Below, piece by piece: positions 9,950 through 22,111 of a stretch of 64,000 nucleotides of DNA. Every line of letters starts with the position of its first letter. The stretch's first letter is position 1. Origin of the DNA: Arachis hypogaea. Taxonomy: Eukaryota; Streptophyta; Magnoliopsida; Fabales; Fabaceae. Below the pieces are notes generated by a model that was not told where the DNA came from, ran no database searches, and worked only from the letters and a program-made list of their open reading frames with translations. The stretch is taken from positions 100,843,837-100,907,836 of the forward strand of contig NC_092038.1 of assembly GCF_003086295.3 (NCBI RefSeq). Direction: 5' to 3'. The translations under genes and the position numbers were made by a program.

Positions 9950-12900
9950 TGTAACAACCCTAGTTTTTGAAAATCAAATAATTAGATATTTGTGATTTAT
10001 TGATAATTTTATTTTAAGAAAAATATTTTTCTAAAGGTAATTAAATAGAGTTTTATGATAATTGAAGTTTCAATTGATTAGAATTTTTATATAATTTTTA
10101 TTGAATATTTGATATAATTGAAATTATAATTTTGGTAATTGAAAAATAAGAAAGAATTGTATAATTTAATTTAAATAAATTCTATTTTGAATGAGTTATG
10201 TTATTAATTTGAACTCTTAGGAATTAATTTACTAGAAATGATTAGATTAATTTTTATAAATACTTTAAGTTTAAGTCAATTAATATTTATGCACAATTTT
10301 TATTATAATTAGTTATTTTATAAATTGAAATTAAAGTCTAGTGATAGAAAAATAATGAGAAGTTATATCATTTAATTTGAATGGTTAATATTGAGTTTGA
10401 ACTATATTTTATAATTATATGATTAATATGTTTATTTTATAATTTAAATTAGAAATAATTGATTGAACTTAGCAATATGTTAATAAATAATGTTTCTAAA
10501 TATTTTTAATAGAGTATATTTGATTCTAAAATTACTCTACCCTTCAATTTTATCAAAATATCTATTCATATCTATTCATATTACTTTATAAAATCCCTAA
10601 TTTCTAACCCTAATTCCCAAATCAAACTCAGAAACCCTAATTTCCCAAATTGAAAACCCTAAATTTGCAATCAGAAATTCTAACCCTCCCCCACTCTCCT
10701 CAGCGCCGTCACCCTCATCACAAGCATACAGACTCACCCTCTCTCCCTCAGCTTCACCGCGGCACACACATACACTCAAGACACCACATTCATTCAGCCC
10801 ACACCCCTTCTGTCACACACCCACGACTAGTGAACGGAGCTGCACCACGCCCAGCCTGCCTCGCCATCGCCGCCGTCATTATCGCCGACAAAGAGGACGC
10901 CGTCGTCAGCCCCGCGAGATGCCACCCGCGTCACTGCCGTCGAAGCTCCGCGACACTGCTGCCATTTCGCGAGGAAAGGATGTTCGCAGAGGGAGCCAGG
11001 TGAGAAAGGGAGAGACGAGCACAAACCAGATCAGGGGAGAAGGCGCCGTGTCCGGTAGCTGTCGTCACGTCGCCGCCGTCGTCCTCGTCACAGAGCCAGC
11101 CGCCGCCACATATAGCAAATTCAGAGAGATGGAACTCGGGAAGAGAGGAGACAGAGAACTCGGAGGCTGAGCTGGGGTTCAACCACCGTGCCCAGCCGTG
11201 CTCGCGTCGTCGGCGCCGTTTTCGTCGAAACCACCGCCGTTTGAGGGGCTTGCTTGGCCGCCATTGTGCTGCCCTGCTTCACCGTGGCTGAGCTCCGCTA
11301 CTCCCTGCTCTTTGGGCTTGTGATGTTGATGCGGGAATTACTACAGGAAGAGAAGAACACGAAGAGGAGAAACTGGGAACGTTGTTATCGCCATTGCTGC
11401 TGAAGACCAGCCACCACGCCGAGCTTTTACCGTCACCATTCTGCCCGGTGTCGCCAGCACTGAAGTCGGCCGCTACCACTGTCGAGCCTTGTTGGAACTG
11501 GTGTTGCTTTTGGAGGTTTGGAAGGGAGGCTTGCTCGGATTTGCTTCTGGTCCTGGTTCTCGCAGCTATCGGAGCCTCTGCCACCATCAGAGCTGCCATT
11601 GAAGCTATTGATTTGGTTCCAATTCCTCCATTTTTGAGACCGTGAGCTTCGATCCTTGCTTTGCTTCTATCCTATTCCTATGTCTTTCACCTGTTCTAAC
11701 TAAGGAAACCTATATTTTTGTTCAGTGCTGCATCTCTATTTTCCCTGTTTACTGCTAGAACTATCATAGGGGATACTGTTGATGTCATCAAGAAACTGTT
11801 AGAGCTGCTGTTGTTGCTGATGCGAGTTAGAACGAAGTTGGAGTCACGATTAATTTTGTGGATTTTGACTAACTGAGGTAGGGGATTTAACGTTTTTAAT
11901 TTAGAATGCCTAAAAAGTTAATTAGATAAGTGCAAATGGTTAATAATAGTTAAGGACTTCTTAATTTATATGAATAACTTGAAATGTGTTTGAGAATGGT
12001 TAGCTATTGCAATTTTTCTGAGTTATGATTTGAATTAAATATGGTAGTGGATGGTGATTAAGCTTGTGTTACTTACTGAATTGAAAATATGTTGAGTTAC
12101 TTAATGAGAAAAACTGACATGTTGATGATTGATGAATTAGGTTTGAATTGTGATTGGTCAATGCTATGACTGATATTGGTTTTCTGATTTTAATGGATTT
12201 GTTGACAATTCTGATTTTATGTGATATTGCTGAATTGGTTGAAATGGGGTTGTGGTTACTTTGAATTATAATTGAAATTAGATGCGGTTGTGAAATGTGA
12301 CTGAATTATTGATTCTGCGATGAATTGGTTGAGAATCTGTTATGGGAGTTGCTGATAAATGGATGGAGAATTGATTGAGTTTAATTTGAAAGGGTTTTAT
12401 GACTTATGAAGTTAGTTACGAAATGATGAGATAAAAACTGGATTGTTGGATTATGTGAGAATTGCGAATTGTGGATTTTCTGATTGCTTGAGAATCTTGT
12501 ATTTGATAATTGTTGAGAAAGGATTGTTAAATTGTTGAGAAAGAGGGAACCCGGAAGGGTGGCTAAGTCCGAGTTTTAGGGGAGGTGCTGCCGGATTTTT
12601 ATAAAATTTGAGGCTTGGTATGAAATGTTATTTTAAAAGATTTGGATTTGGAAAATTATATTATTTGATTTTAATTTACTAAGAAAAGAAATGAATTATG
12701 TTTTTCAGTTTTATTTATTGAGAAGAAATATTATGTTTATGTTGGATTTATTACGAAAAGGATTCCGTTTTGAGTTGATTTATTAAAAATAGAAATAATT
12801 ATGTTTGAGTTGATTTAATATGAAAAGAGTTATGTTTTAGGTTTGAAATAAAGGATTATCTTTTTAGAAGATTGGTGAAATAATAATATTTGAATTTGAA

Positions 12901-14628
12901 AAGTAAAGAGAGATGATTTTTGAGTCTTTAGAAAGTTAGTAAACTTGAGAAAGAGTTTTATTTGATTACTTCTAATGAAAGGTTATGTTTTGAAAAGTGT
13001 TTAATGAGTTTAAAAATAAATGATTTTCTTGAATCTTTGATAGAGAACTAAAATGAAAGATAGTTTTAAAGTTGGCTTGACTCAAGATTGCCATAGCAGA
13101 GGTTATGAACTAAATTGATGATTGAGATTTTTATGAACAAATGGTAAAGAGAAATGGTTTGAGTTATGATGTTGTAAAAGTAAAAGCTGTAAAGTTTGTA
13201 TAGCATGATTGAACAGAGAAAGAAAGAGGTACTGCATAAGAATGTGAAAGTGATGATGAATAGTGAGAATGATAATGAATGATGATAATGAGAATGATTA
13301 TGTGATGATCTGCTGCGTGAAGGCAGCCAGATAGATGGTGGTATGACCACTGAGAGTGCTTTCCTGGGATACTTAGCTATAATGCTATTCTGTAAGTCAG
13401 AGGACTCTTACAGAGGTATCGAGAAAACACAACTAGCATATACTCCTGTAAGTCAAAGGACTCTTACAGTGAGTGTGTGTGTTCCTGTAAGTCAAAGGAC
13501 TCTTACAGTGAGTGTGTTGGGCAGATAAAAGCTGACTAGCTCCGTCTTGCAAATCAAAGGACTCTTGCAGTGGATTGCTAGTGCCACCCTGCAAGTCAAA
13601 GGACTCTTGTAGTGGTTTACCTCACAAGTCAAAGGACTATTGCGAGGGGCATTGCCAACAGGGAAGCCTTACCTGGTCAAAGGACTCCGGGTAACGTCGG
13701 GAGCGGGTATGTAACCGACAAATGAGCTCATTACCTGCACTAGGGCTAGACATGCATCATCCTTATTTGCACATCTACATTTGATTGTATTTGCTTGTTT
13801 TATTTCTTTGTAATTTGTGTTGCTTGTCTTGTTTCTTTGTGATTGTGCTGTTTGTTTTAGTGACTTGCTTGTGTGTTTGATTAGATATTTTTGTTGATGC
13901 TGTGAACTTAGTAAAGTATTGAGGAATGGTATTTGTGAAATGAGGTTTGGGTATATTAGTTATGTTGCTGATTTACTTAGTTACTGTGATGGTTGAGGAG
14001 TGCTATCTATAGCCGATGAATTGCTAGTGCGATTGAGACTTTATGTAAGTAATACGAATTAAAGAAAGGGATTTAAACGGTTTCAAGTAAGTCTTGAGAA
14101 ATAATTTGAAAAGGTTTGATAAAGAAAACTACATTGGAAACTTGAGTTAATTATTTGCATGTTAATCATTACTTTTACGGCATTCCCATTCCCTACTGAG
14201 AACGTGTGGTTTGTTCTCACCCCAAAATCTTCCACCCTTTCAGTGACACAGGTTCGAAGACTCAGTTTGAAGCTGCGGGCGATTGTTAGACCTTATTTAT
14301 GAGTTAAGTTTTTGAATTGAGTTGCTTTCATAGAATTCCCTCGCCTTTGTTGCTTAAGATTTTATTTTATAAAGAGGGATATGAGTTATATCTAAGTTAC
14401 ACTTGAATTTGTTTGTATAATATTTACTAATAATTATATGATTATTATTATTTGGTGATGCTTGATATATGATTTTATAAATAAAAACAAAATTTTCTGG
14501 CATTTTTTACTAAATCTGAAACACGATATCGAACTAGAGGCTCAATATTAAATAGTTAATAGGGAAAACAGGTCGGTAACGCCTTACCTTTGGTACGATC
14601 ATGATGTATTGGAAGTTGGGTCGTTACA
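9950..14628. mobile_element. Solo LTR, about 4.7 kb, nested in the CACTA element
   Basis: It starts TGTAACAACCCTAG and ends GGGTCGTTACA, a perfect TGTAAC/GTTACA terminal pair. The flanks are CTCTG (9945-9949) and CTCTC (14629-14633), four of five identical, inside a CT-rich target. No gag or pol coding is found between the ends, so it is a solo LTR. The length and TGTAAC..GTTACA ends fit the very long LTRs of plant Ty3 chromoviruses (Tekay/Del type); that lineage call is inference. It contains a GC-rich block at 10600-11650 whose open frames on both strands show no protein family, and a hairpin array at 13390-13692. Confidence 0.75.
13390..13692. repeat. Array of seven hairpins with invariant loop TCAAAGGACT
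   Basis: Hairpins lie at 13390-13413, 13446-13469, 13485-13508, about 13547-13570, 13589-13612, about 13621-13646 and 13671-13692. The 10-nt loop TCAAAGGACT is kept in all (first copy TCAGAGGACT, fourth preceded by A rather than G). The stems differ but still pair: CTGTAAG/CTTACAG three times, TTGCAA/TTGCAG, CTGCAAG/CTTGTAG, CTCACAAG/ATTGCGAG and ACCTGG/CCGGGT. Spacers vary in length and sequence. It sits inside the long solo LTR. Confidence 0.85.
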
Positions 14629-15803
14629 CTCTCTCTTCTTCTAGTGTCGCCGTTACCACCATCTACTGCCACAGCGGAGACCACCACTGTCAACATCCCC
14701 TCTCTGTCACCGTCAACCCACTGCCGACCCCTCATTCTTCTCATTATTCCCCTTCCTCCTCTCTCTCCTTCCACTGTCGCCGTCACCATCATCTGCCGCC
14801 ACCACCAAGACCACCATCGTTGGCACCCCTCTCCGTCACTGTCAACCCACTGCTGACCAATCCATCTTCTCCTTTTTCCCCTCTACTCCTCTCTCCTCGC
14901 ACCGTCAAATGACCCTCGCCCCCGTCATCATTGCGCCGTCGCTACCCAACCTTCGGCGAGTTTTCCATCCTTCGGCGACCACCTTTCCACCACTTGTAGC
15001 TTCGACGACCAGCGTTCCACCACCTTTCTGCCATTCTGCATTCCAAGTTTTTTCTTAAATTATGTTTCTCGTTCTTCTTTAAATTCTGTTTTGGTTAGAT
15101 TGTTTCATTATTCTAATTTTAGTTAGTTAATTTAGTTAGAGTTAATCTTTTTTATTTTAGTGGATTTTAGGTGGTTAGAATAGATTTGTTTTAGGATGAT
15201 TAGTTTGTGTTATATTGGTGAAAGTGTTGAAAATAGATTGAATTGATGGATAATGCTGCTGATTTTGTGTTGAATATGTTGAATTTGTATGAATTGATAT
15301 TAAAATACTATTTGTTTTGTTGAACAATTGCTGAAATTTGGTTGAATAGCACTGACTTGAAGAATAGTCTGTCAACTATTACTTAGTTGCGTTGATTTTG
15401 CATCTTTGATATATGTGCTTTCCAAATGTTCATTTATATGTCTATTTTAAATTGCAAGTTATAGCTACCATGTGATTTAGGATGTTTGATTTTTGCTTGG
15501 CATAGTTAATTAACTCTATTTGTGACATAGAATTGTAATGTGTTGGATATTATTTGCAAATTGAGTTTTGTGTATGTATGTTGTGTGTACGACAAGTTGC
15601 TTGATTGAAGTATTTTTCACACTTAGTATCTGATTTAGATCCAATAATGTACATTATGGTTGTATTCTAAGATAGTTGCTATTCAGATCATCAAATGTTG
15701 AACTTAACGTTGTGGTATTAGTCATAGGAATTACCTAGATTTTGTTATAATTTATTGTTGATCTATTGTGCTAAAATTGTTAATTGGTATGTTATTTGTA
15801 AAT
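14629..15803. other. CACTA interior upstream of the transposase remnant
   Basis: Pyrimidine-rich at the left, with an imperfect duplication about 130 bp apart of CTGTCACCGTCAACCCACTG (near 14703) and CCGTCACTGTCAACCCACTG (near 14833). It is then AT-rich, resembling the 5' region of a transposon gene. No intact frame is credible here. Confidence 0.5.
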
Positions 15804-17793
15804 ATGACGACAGGTAGAGGTGCTACGGATCAGGCTGCTGGTCATGGTTGACTGGTCGTAGCCATGGTCGGGGTAAAGGGAGGGTTTCTTTGAGTACCCC
15901 CTTAGACTTTTGGATCCTGCCTCTCTCTCTACTCCGACAACCCCGGTGATGCCATAGGTTGTGGGTTTAGCGGACTAGCCGTTCATCATGGTCCTTAACT
16001 CCAACTACGTGCCTTCGTCTACGGCAACGCCGCCGCCTTCTATCGCTCAGTAGCTCGCATCCACGGCGACTCTGCCTTTAGCGATGGATGCTGCAACCCC
16101 GAAGTCTAACCACGGATGTGAGCCAGCTGATGCCCCTCCACCACCTTCTATCGTACGGTTGACCATTTAGCTTGATAGCGGCACAGGACAAGTATCACTT
16201 TAAGTCTCATGTATTTCCTATTTATGGTTATTGCTGAAAGTTCCTGAAAAGTATTTCCTCTTTAGTGTAGTTAGGTTTATTTGGTTGCTTGGTTATTGTT
16301 TCCCATTTACTAATGATGGTTATTGCTAAAAGTTCATAAAAAATGATTCATGTTTAGTGAATTTAGGTTTAGTTGGTTGCCTGATTCTAGAATTGTCATA
16401 TTAATTTTTTTGTGGGTTGTTGTTAGGTTTGCATTGAACAATAACGTGTGTACTCAAGAGACAACCAATGTTATCAAGCTGATGTACGACCATCCCTAGC
16501 CCAGCTACAAGCAGATCCACGCTGAGATCAGACAGCGATGGTTTAAAAAATGGGCGATAATTACCTTTTTTAGTTTCAAACCATTTTAGATAGTTTATAT
16601 CCTCTATCTTGCTTAACTAATTTTAAAATTTCTTTGTTACAGCTGCACTTTATATGGAATGCTAAGCACGATCTGACCATAGAATAGGTCGACGACTTCA
16701 GCAGATACTGGATGATGTTCGTCAGGGGTGCGACCACCTGACGACCTGACTCTGACCAGAAATAAAGAAGGTTCGGTTAGTTCATTGGGAGACCGATGAA
16801 GGGTTCAGGCATCGGTGCTCCACCAACAGAGCTAACAGGACATCGGCTAGGTCATCCAAATATACCGATGGCTCAGCAGCTTTCATAAAGACCAAGGTCA
16901 TGTTGGTATGTAGTGACTTTAATTTTGTTAATAACTTAATTATATTCTTTTGCATATCATGACTAGGCATCCTAATCATTTTGTATTTCAATACAACATG
17001 TGTAGTCGAAGTCATTGGATTGCGAGGCGACATTGGCGGAGACGTTCAAGTACATTCACACGCTAAAGGAGAACAAAGAGAGATTTGCTAATCAATGGTC
17101 GTAGGACCATTATGTGAGTATACATACATCTAATTATCTTCTGCTATAATATTTTTAGAGATTAACTGTATATCTGTCGTACTAATCACAATAACTTGTG
17201 TTACACAAGAGTCCTACACATAGATACTAGAGGCCGCGACTCAGCAGTCTCAGCAAAGTGGGGAGGACACCTCCGCCAATGGCTCTGCAGCTTCAGTCGT
17301 CGATCCCGATGCGGTTTGGTACAAGACCGCCTTAGCGTCGTACAAGAACCACGTATATGGATTGGGGTTGTTCTTTGCTAGCAGCATCCGCACCTACACG
17401 TTAAGGCCGTTATCAGGCTCTACCACTAGTCGAGCCCGAGGAAGGTGTGGATTTGAGGCTGCAGATACAGGAGTTTTAACGTAGCTTTCATCAGCAGCCT
17501 CAAGAACAGAATGATTATCAGGAGAGGTATCAGGAGATCCTCACCCGTATGATGTCTACAGATGAGCTCAGACTGGAGTGGAGGGAGTCGCTGGAGTGGC
17601 TTCAGCGTATGAAGGCTTAGATGGAGGTGTACCAGACCCAGATGTGTGCTGCTGGCGTCGACCCTGCAGGTCGTAGCACCGTTGCTGGTGGCAACGGTTC
17701 TGCTGGTGGCACATGGACATCGCCACCTTCTGCGCCACCGACTCAGGCCATGGAACTGACGATGATGATGTCGACGACTACCTGGATCTGTAG
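15804..17793 (+). pseudogene. Decayed CACTA-associated protein, Transposase_24 (Ptta/En-Spm) type
   Basis: Exon-like pieces are separated by AT-rich intron-like stretches. The first begins at ATG 15804 (MTTGRGATDQAAGHG) and then hits a stop. At about 16440-16550 the plus strand reads NNVCTQETTNVIKLMYDHP, stop, PSYKQIHAEIRQRWFKKW, the family's characteristic block with the expected Trp turned into TAG. Further pieces read WNAKHDLTIE / DDFSRYWMMF (about 16650-16735), DEGFRHRCSTNRANRTSARS (about 16795-16855), LAETFKYIHTLKENKERFA (about 17030-17090) and VWYKTALASYKNHVYGLGLF (about 17315-17375). The C-terminal part has EILTRMMSTDELRLEWRESL and ends DDDVDDYLDL. Multiple in-frame stops make it non-functional. 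Such proteins accompany the catalytic transposase in En/Spm elements; their role here is inferred from the family. Confidence 0.8.
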
Positions 17794-18219
17794 TTATTAG
17801 TGTTTCGTTTTACTGTTTGATTGTATTTCTTTGATGTACTTGACTTTTAATTTATTTGAACGCTGTATTATTTTTTTAAATAATAAATTTTAATTAGTTA
17901 TTAATTGAACATTAATTGTGAGAAAAATAAATTTAAATTTAAAATTAAAATTGACCATTTATTTCAAATATTTTAAAAAAATTGATATTACCGTCGGATT
18001 TACCATAGAAATAATACGACACTACTATTGCGCGAAACAACATTTTTTAGTGCCGAAATACCGTCGGTAACCAATTGATTTTTCGAACTTCTAATCCGTT
18101 GCAGAATCCAACGGTAAAAAAATTCGACGGTAACCATTTACTAGCGTGGTTTATACCGTCGGATTTTAATTGATTTTCTGATGGTAAATTTGATGGTACT
18201 CAACCTTTTTCTTGTAATG

Positions 18220-18970
18220 AAATGTGTATTTTACAGGAAAAGAAAAAAATTAAAAAAATTGTGTTTTGAATCTTGATTTCTTGTTAAAAACATGCATGTT
18301 TTTGGACAAAAATAAAAAATTATTTAATCAATCATATAATTCTTTTTTTTTAAATAACATACTTATATATTGCAAAATTTATTAATGTTAAATTATTTTT
18401 TAAAAAAATGTATAATTAAACCTAAAATCTTAAAAATATTTATAAAAGTATTTGTATTTAAATGATATATGAAAAAAAGTAGTGGATCTAAATATATTGA
18501 AAATTTTGAATTAAAAAAATTGGTAAATGGACTAAATTTAATGCACGATATTCAATTTTAAGTATTAAAATGAGTTTCTTAATGTAAAGTACGTTAAGGA
18601 CTAATTTGATGTATCTATAATGATAACATAGTGAATAATACATGGACAAATAATGTTGCGATACTTGGCTTAAATACTATTATGACACTTGGCACAACTG
18701 CCTACGCTAGTATGTTAAATGTCACTGATCGACCGGTCATCATGTCATTACACATAACCAAATTATAAATTAATGTGTTATTAACAATCTACGTTATCAA
18801 ATCACGTTAGTACATCGTTAATAGAAAATAGGTTATGAATTAATGTATACATGTTTATCAATCTCAGAAATATAATTAATAAAATTAAAATCTCAAAAAT
18901 AATTTTAATACACATATTAACTTCAAAAACTACTTTGGATAACTCGTTTTTTCATGTTCAAAGAAGTGCA
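18220..18970. repeat. Right arm of the long inverted repeat around the CACTA element
   Basis: This is the reverse complement counterpart of 8585-9588. Next to the CACTA ends both arms carry AATCAATCATATAATTCTTTT (left arm read as complement). At the outer edge both carry the CATGTTCAAAGAA / TTCTTTGAACATG-like phrase and CCAAAGTAGT. The arms are imperfect (roughly 1.0 and 0.75 kb). Confidence 0.65.
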
Positions 18971-19168
18971 TATAACTAATTAGTAGCTCATGGTTTAACT
19001 TTGTTGGCTCTAGACACATGATTTTTTAATATGGAGTGAAGATATCCTCTCGATTATTGTAAGTACTTAGTAGTTGATGTAACAAGTTTTGAAAGAGTGG
19101 CAAAAATATTGAGTAATGTTAGGTAGTCAATTTTTTATAAGTTAGTTTATTTATATTAAATTTTAGAT

Positions 19169-20455
19169 TTGTTTGCTTTCATCAGGTATACTACAAAAGG
19201 AGGGACATTAAAGGCCATCAAAGAAATGAATGGAATGCAATTAAGGAGCAAAGAGATCTTTGTGGGTGAGGCTAAGTACAAGAGGAAGATTGATGTCTGA
19301 GAAAAAATTACTACGCACGATGAAGATTCTCCTACTGAAAAACAAGAAAAAATTAAATAAAAGAATATTGAGGTGAACGAGAAAGAGAGAGTTGTCTTGG
19401 AACACCATAGAAGTGAAGAACTAGAAATTCAGAGGGAACCGTTGGAGTTGGGATGGGATGCAGTGGTAATGATGCCACAGGGGCTACAGGAGGCAGAGCA
19501 TAACAAGAATAGAAAAGTATTTTCTATTGAGGATTTAGATGAGTGGCATGAGGGTTTTTTGAAAACGCAAACGGATAATCTTTTGGTGTATCCGGTAGTT
19601 AGGGTGAGTGCAGAATCTATAGGATCTCAAACAATCAGTAACGAAGTAATTTCTGAAAAAATAGAGACTTAGAAATACGGGGATAAACGGAAAGAAGGGG
19701 TTGATCTGGTGTTGAACAAAAGTTCAAGTGGGGTTGGGTTGAAGCATATAAGGCCCAATATGTTAGTGGAGTGTCGCGACAAAGTGGCTGTGTGGTGCGA
19801 TGGAGAGTACGTCATTGTGCATTTTAAAAGAGCCTCTTTGCTGGCTGCTGCTGGCGACGGTGAAGAAAGGGACGTGGCTGGTCATGGAGTTCGCGAAGGG
19901 GTTGATGCCACAGTGAACAGCGCTGACGAGGCAGATCTGGGAGCATTGTGGAAGTCAGCTGTTAGTGGCGGAGGTGATAATGTCCACGCTGTACTTGATG
20001 GCGTGGAGGGCATGGAAGAGCGTGAAGCCCCTTATGCACCCAACGAGCAGAATCAAGCCGAAAAAAAGATCGGTAGAGGTGCGGAGAATTATTCGAACAA
20101 CACAGAAGAAAAAAATATTCCACCAAGTGTAGTTAATGAGATCCACGCCAGTTTGAATGAGAGTGGTAAGCAGTATGTTGGCATATGTCTGATGAGGGGT
20201 GATGCAGTGCAAGATTCAGATTTAGAGGATGAGAATACAGTGGTGCAGAAAACCGGGTTGGATGATGAAGGGGCTGTAAGGAACTTGGAAGATTTGAAGG
20301 ATTCAGAGCAGGATGCAGATGGTGAAACTAATCAAGATGAACACAGAGGAAGTTGGGATAAAGATATGGCTGAAAATAGGGCTGCTTGGAATTTTGCTGT
20401 CGAATCAGGAGCTATTTTATATGACGAGGATGAGGACATTATGGCTATTCTCTAA
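19169..20455 (+). pseudogene. LINE ORF1 remnant with partial RRM
   Basis: One frame runs from about 19169 to the stop at 20453-20455 but has internal stops at about 19298, 19358 and 19670. The N-terminal part reads LFAFIRYTTKGG (RNP1-like FAFIRY) and AIKEMNGMQLRSKEIFVGEA, i.e. the C-terminal half of an RRM. The RNP2 half is missing. A long acidic region follows with EDLDEWHEGF, VWCDGEYVIVHFKRASLLAA and a DYDEDEDIMA-like end (YDEDEDIMAIL), without recognised domains. Two sizeable open pieces remain (19373-19672 and 19709-20455). This matches the layout of ORF1 in legume L1 elements by family knowledge; it is non-functional. Confidence 0.7.
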
Positions 20456-20562
20456 GCTCAGAATGAAGTATTGGCACAAAAAAGATGGAAAGCAAAACAG
20501 AAAGAGAAAGCAAGAAGGTGCCGCCCCAAAAATCGAAATAAGGTGTGTAATAAATTTTTTAT

Positions 20563-20995
20563 ATGATTTTAGTTCGTGGAATATGAGAGGTTTAGGGAAT
20601 GTTGGAAAGTGAAAAATGGTAAAAATTTTAAGCGTAAAAATAATGTGAATATGTTAGGATTGATAGAGACAAAGAAGGAGGTGATTTCTAAGTTTGATAT
20701 AGTGCAATTTTGGGGTAATGATACGGTGAGTTTGAAATTTGTGGGATTGGAAGGTGCTTCTAGAGGTTTATTAATAATGCGGGATGTTATGATGTTTAGG
20801 TTGAGTAATTGTTACAAAGGGGAGAGATGGTTGTGTATAGAAGGAAAATTAAACAATAATTTTTATTTGTGATGTTTGCTTGGTGTATGGTGCACATACA
20901 AGGAAAGAGAAGCTTGCTGTGTGGGAAGAGTTAAATTTTTTTATCGGAAATATGTTAGGTTCCTCTTTGCTACATGGGTGTCTTCAATGAGGTTG
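20563..20995 (+). pseudogene. LINE ORF2 5' fragment, endonuclease domain
   Basis: Starting at ATG 20563 and crossing a frameshift near 20575, the plus strand reads WNMRGLGNVGK (the WNxRG motif of the endonuclease/exonuclease/phosphatase fold). It then reads MLGLIETKKEVISKFDIVQF, containing the LIETK catalytic-glutamate motif, and GLEGASRGLLIMRDVMMFRL. A further shift after 20872 leads into CDVCLVYG-like sequence. The frame is lost at the internal deletion. It is a dead copy. Confidence 0.75.
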
Positions 20996-21395
20996 TGCAG
21001 TTGAAAGAAAGAAAAGGCGCTAATGTGTTAACAACATTATCAAACTGGTGGATATAGAGTTGAATGACGTTAAGTTTACATGGTTCAGGGGTCAATCATG
21101 CAATCAAATTAATAGAATATTGGTGAGTTTGATTTCATTGTTATCATTTGGAGTACTTGGTTGAAAAGAAATGACAGAATTTCAGGAATCAAGAATCAGG
21201 TATTGCAGGAGCATTTAACAGGTTGATTAAGAGTTACAAAGAGTGGAGTGATATTTGATCTTTTGGGTTGTTGATGGCTTTTGTCGAAGATGATTAAAAA
21301 TTAGTTTATTTTATCTGTTTAATACTTTTCTGTTGAGACGTTGATGCTCCAACTTGTTGGTTGAGCTTTTTATTTCAAAAAAAATAATAATAAAT

Positions 21396-21692
21396 TTTAA
21401 AATACAATTGAATAATGTTGATTAATTAAAAATTAGTTTTCTATATATTTTTTTAAATATGTGTATTAGGAAATATCTAGACAAGTATGTTATAAGACTA
21501 TGGGTAGTTTAATCTGGTAGTTGATTTCCAATTAAACAAATAAAAATAGATTAATTTATTAAAAAAAATATAAATATCCTTTTTCTTAATTAAATTTTTT
21601 ATTTAGTTTTCTTTTAACAAGTGTTTAAACAAAACCACAAAATAATTAGGCTGAGTAGTAGTGCTCACACTTGATTTAATAACTGATATAGT
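21396..21692. other. AT-rich spacer between the LINE remnant and LTR1
   Basis: No feature recognised. The last bases before LTR1 (CTGATATAGT) resemble the end of this element's own interior (CTATGATATGGC before LTR2). Confidence 0.4.
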
Positions 21693-22109
21693 TGTTACAA
21701 ATTTGAAGCTATAACTCAACATTATGCATCATAATTCGGCATCATACGTTACAATCAGACTCAACGGACTACATCCTGGAATAAATATGTCTGACCAAAC
21801 ATTATTACCTACTAAAATCTAATAACTGCTATTTAATTCAGATGATTAACAGAAGCATAACCGACCTATTCTACCTCGCCTACAAAGATATGATATCTTA
21901 TCCTCAAAACATAATAAATTCATAGTACTAACTTAAGAATCGAAGTGCCTTTTACAGGTACACTCCCCCTTTATTCATACTCCCCGTGACGTGATATCTC
22001 TCTAGACGAAGAGCTCGGATCTTCCTAGCTTATAGTTTGGCATTGAAGGCAACAGCTCGGCGTTGACGTCCAAAAACCGAGTTACGTCTAGGTTACTCAC
22101 ACAAGAATA
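21693..22109 (+). repeat. LTR1 of the minisatellite-bearing element
   Basis: Starts TGTTACAAATTTGAAGC and ends ACTCACACAAGAATA (final C of CA changed to T). It matches LTR2 and LTR3 over its whole length, e.g. TCTCTCTAGACGAAGAGCTC and AACAGCTCGGCGT. Confidence 0.88.
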
Positions 22110-22111
22110 AT

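Larger units (their letters stand above)
9589..18219. mobile_element. CACTA (En/Spm-type) transposon, 8.6 kb, decayed
   Basis: The left end is CACTACATGAAAAACGTTGAGTA and the right end, as reverse complement, CATTACAAGAAAAAGGTTGAGTA (one change in the CACTA core). The flanks are a 3-bp AAA on both sides (9586-9588, 18220-18222), matching the 3-bp duplication of CACTA elements. Subterminal repeats of the TACCGTCGGA / TTCGACGGTAA type are dense at 9608-9870 and 17990-18200. The interior includes a decayed Transposase_24-like gene (15804-17793) and a 4.7-kb solo LTR insertion. No TNP2-type catalytic transposase was recognised, so the element looks non-autonomous. Confidence 0.88.
19166..21395 (+). 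mobile_element. LINE (L1-type) remnant with internal deletion
   Basis: An RRM-containing ORF1 is followed by an endonuclease-type ORF2 start. About 130 bp further on the sequence jumps to a short 3' terminal segment (about 21126-21395) reading IIWSTWLKRNDRIF. It ends in an A-rich tail with AATAATAA at about 21378-21393. The reverse transcriptase is missing, so a large internal deletion has occurred. The 5' end is truncated within the RRM. Plant L1 elements are known to carry RRM-type ORF1 proteins. Confidence 0.75.

Noticed and set aside
10597..11645. Cluster of GC-rich open frames on both strands
   Set aside because: They lie inside a solo LTR, overlap one another on opposite strands, have low-complexity composition and no recognisable domain.
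13390..13692. Repeats with regular spacing that could be mistaken for a CRISPR array
   Set aside because: This is plant nuclear DNA inside an LTR; spacers are short and uneven, stems vary, and there are no cas genes.
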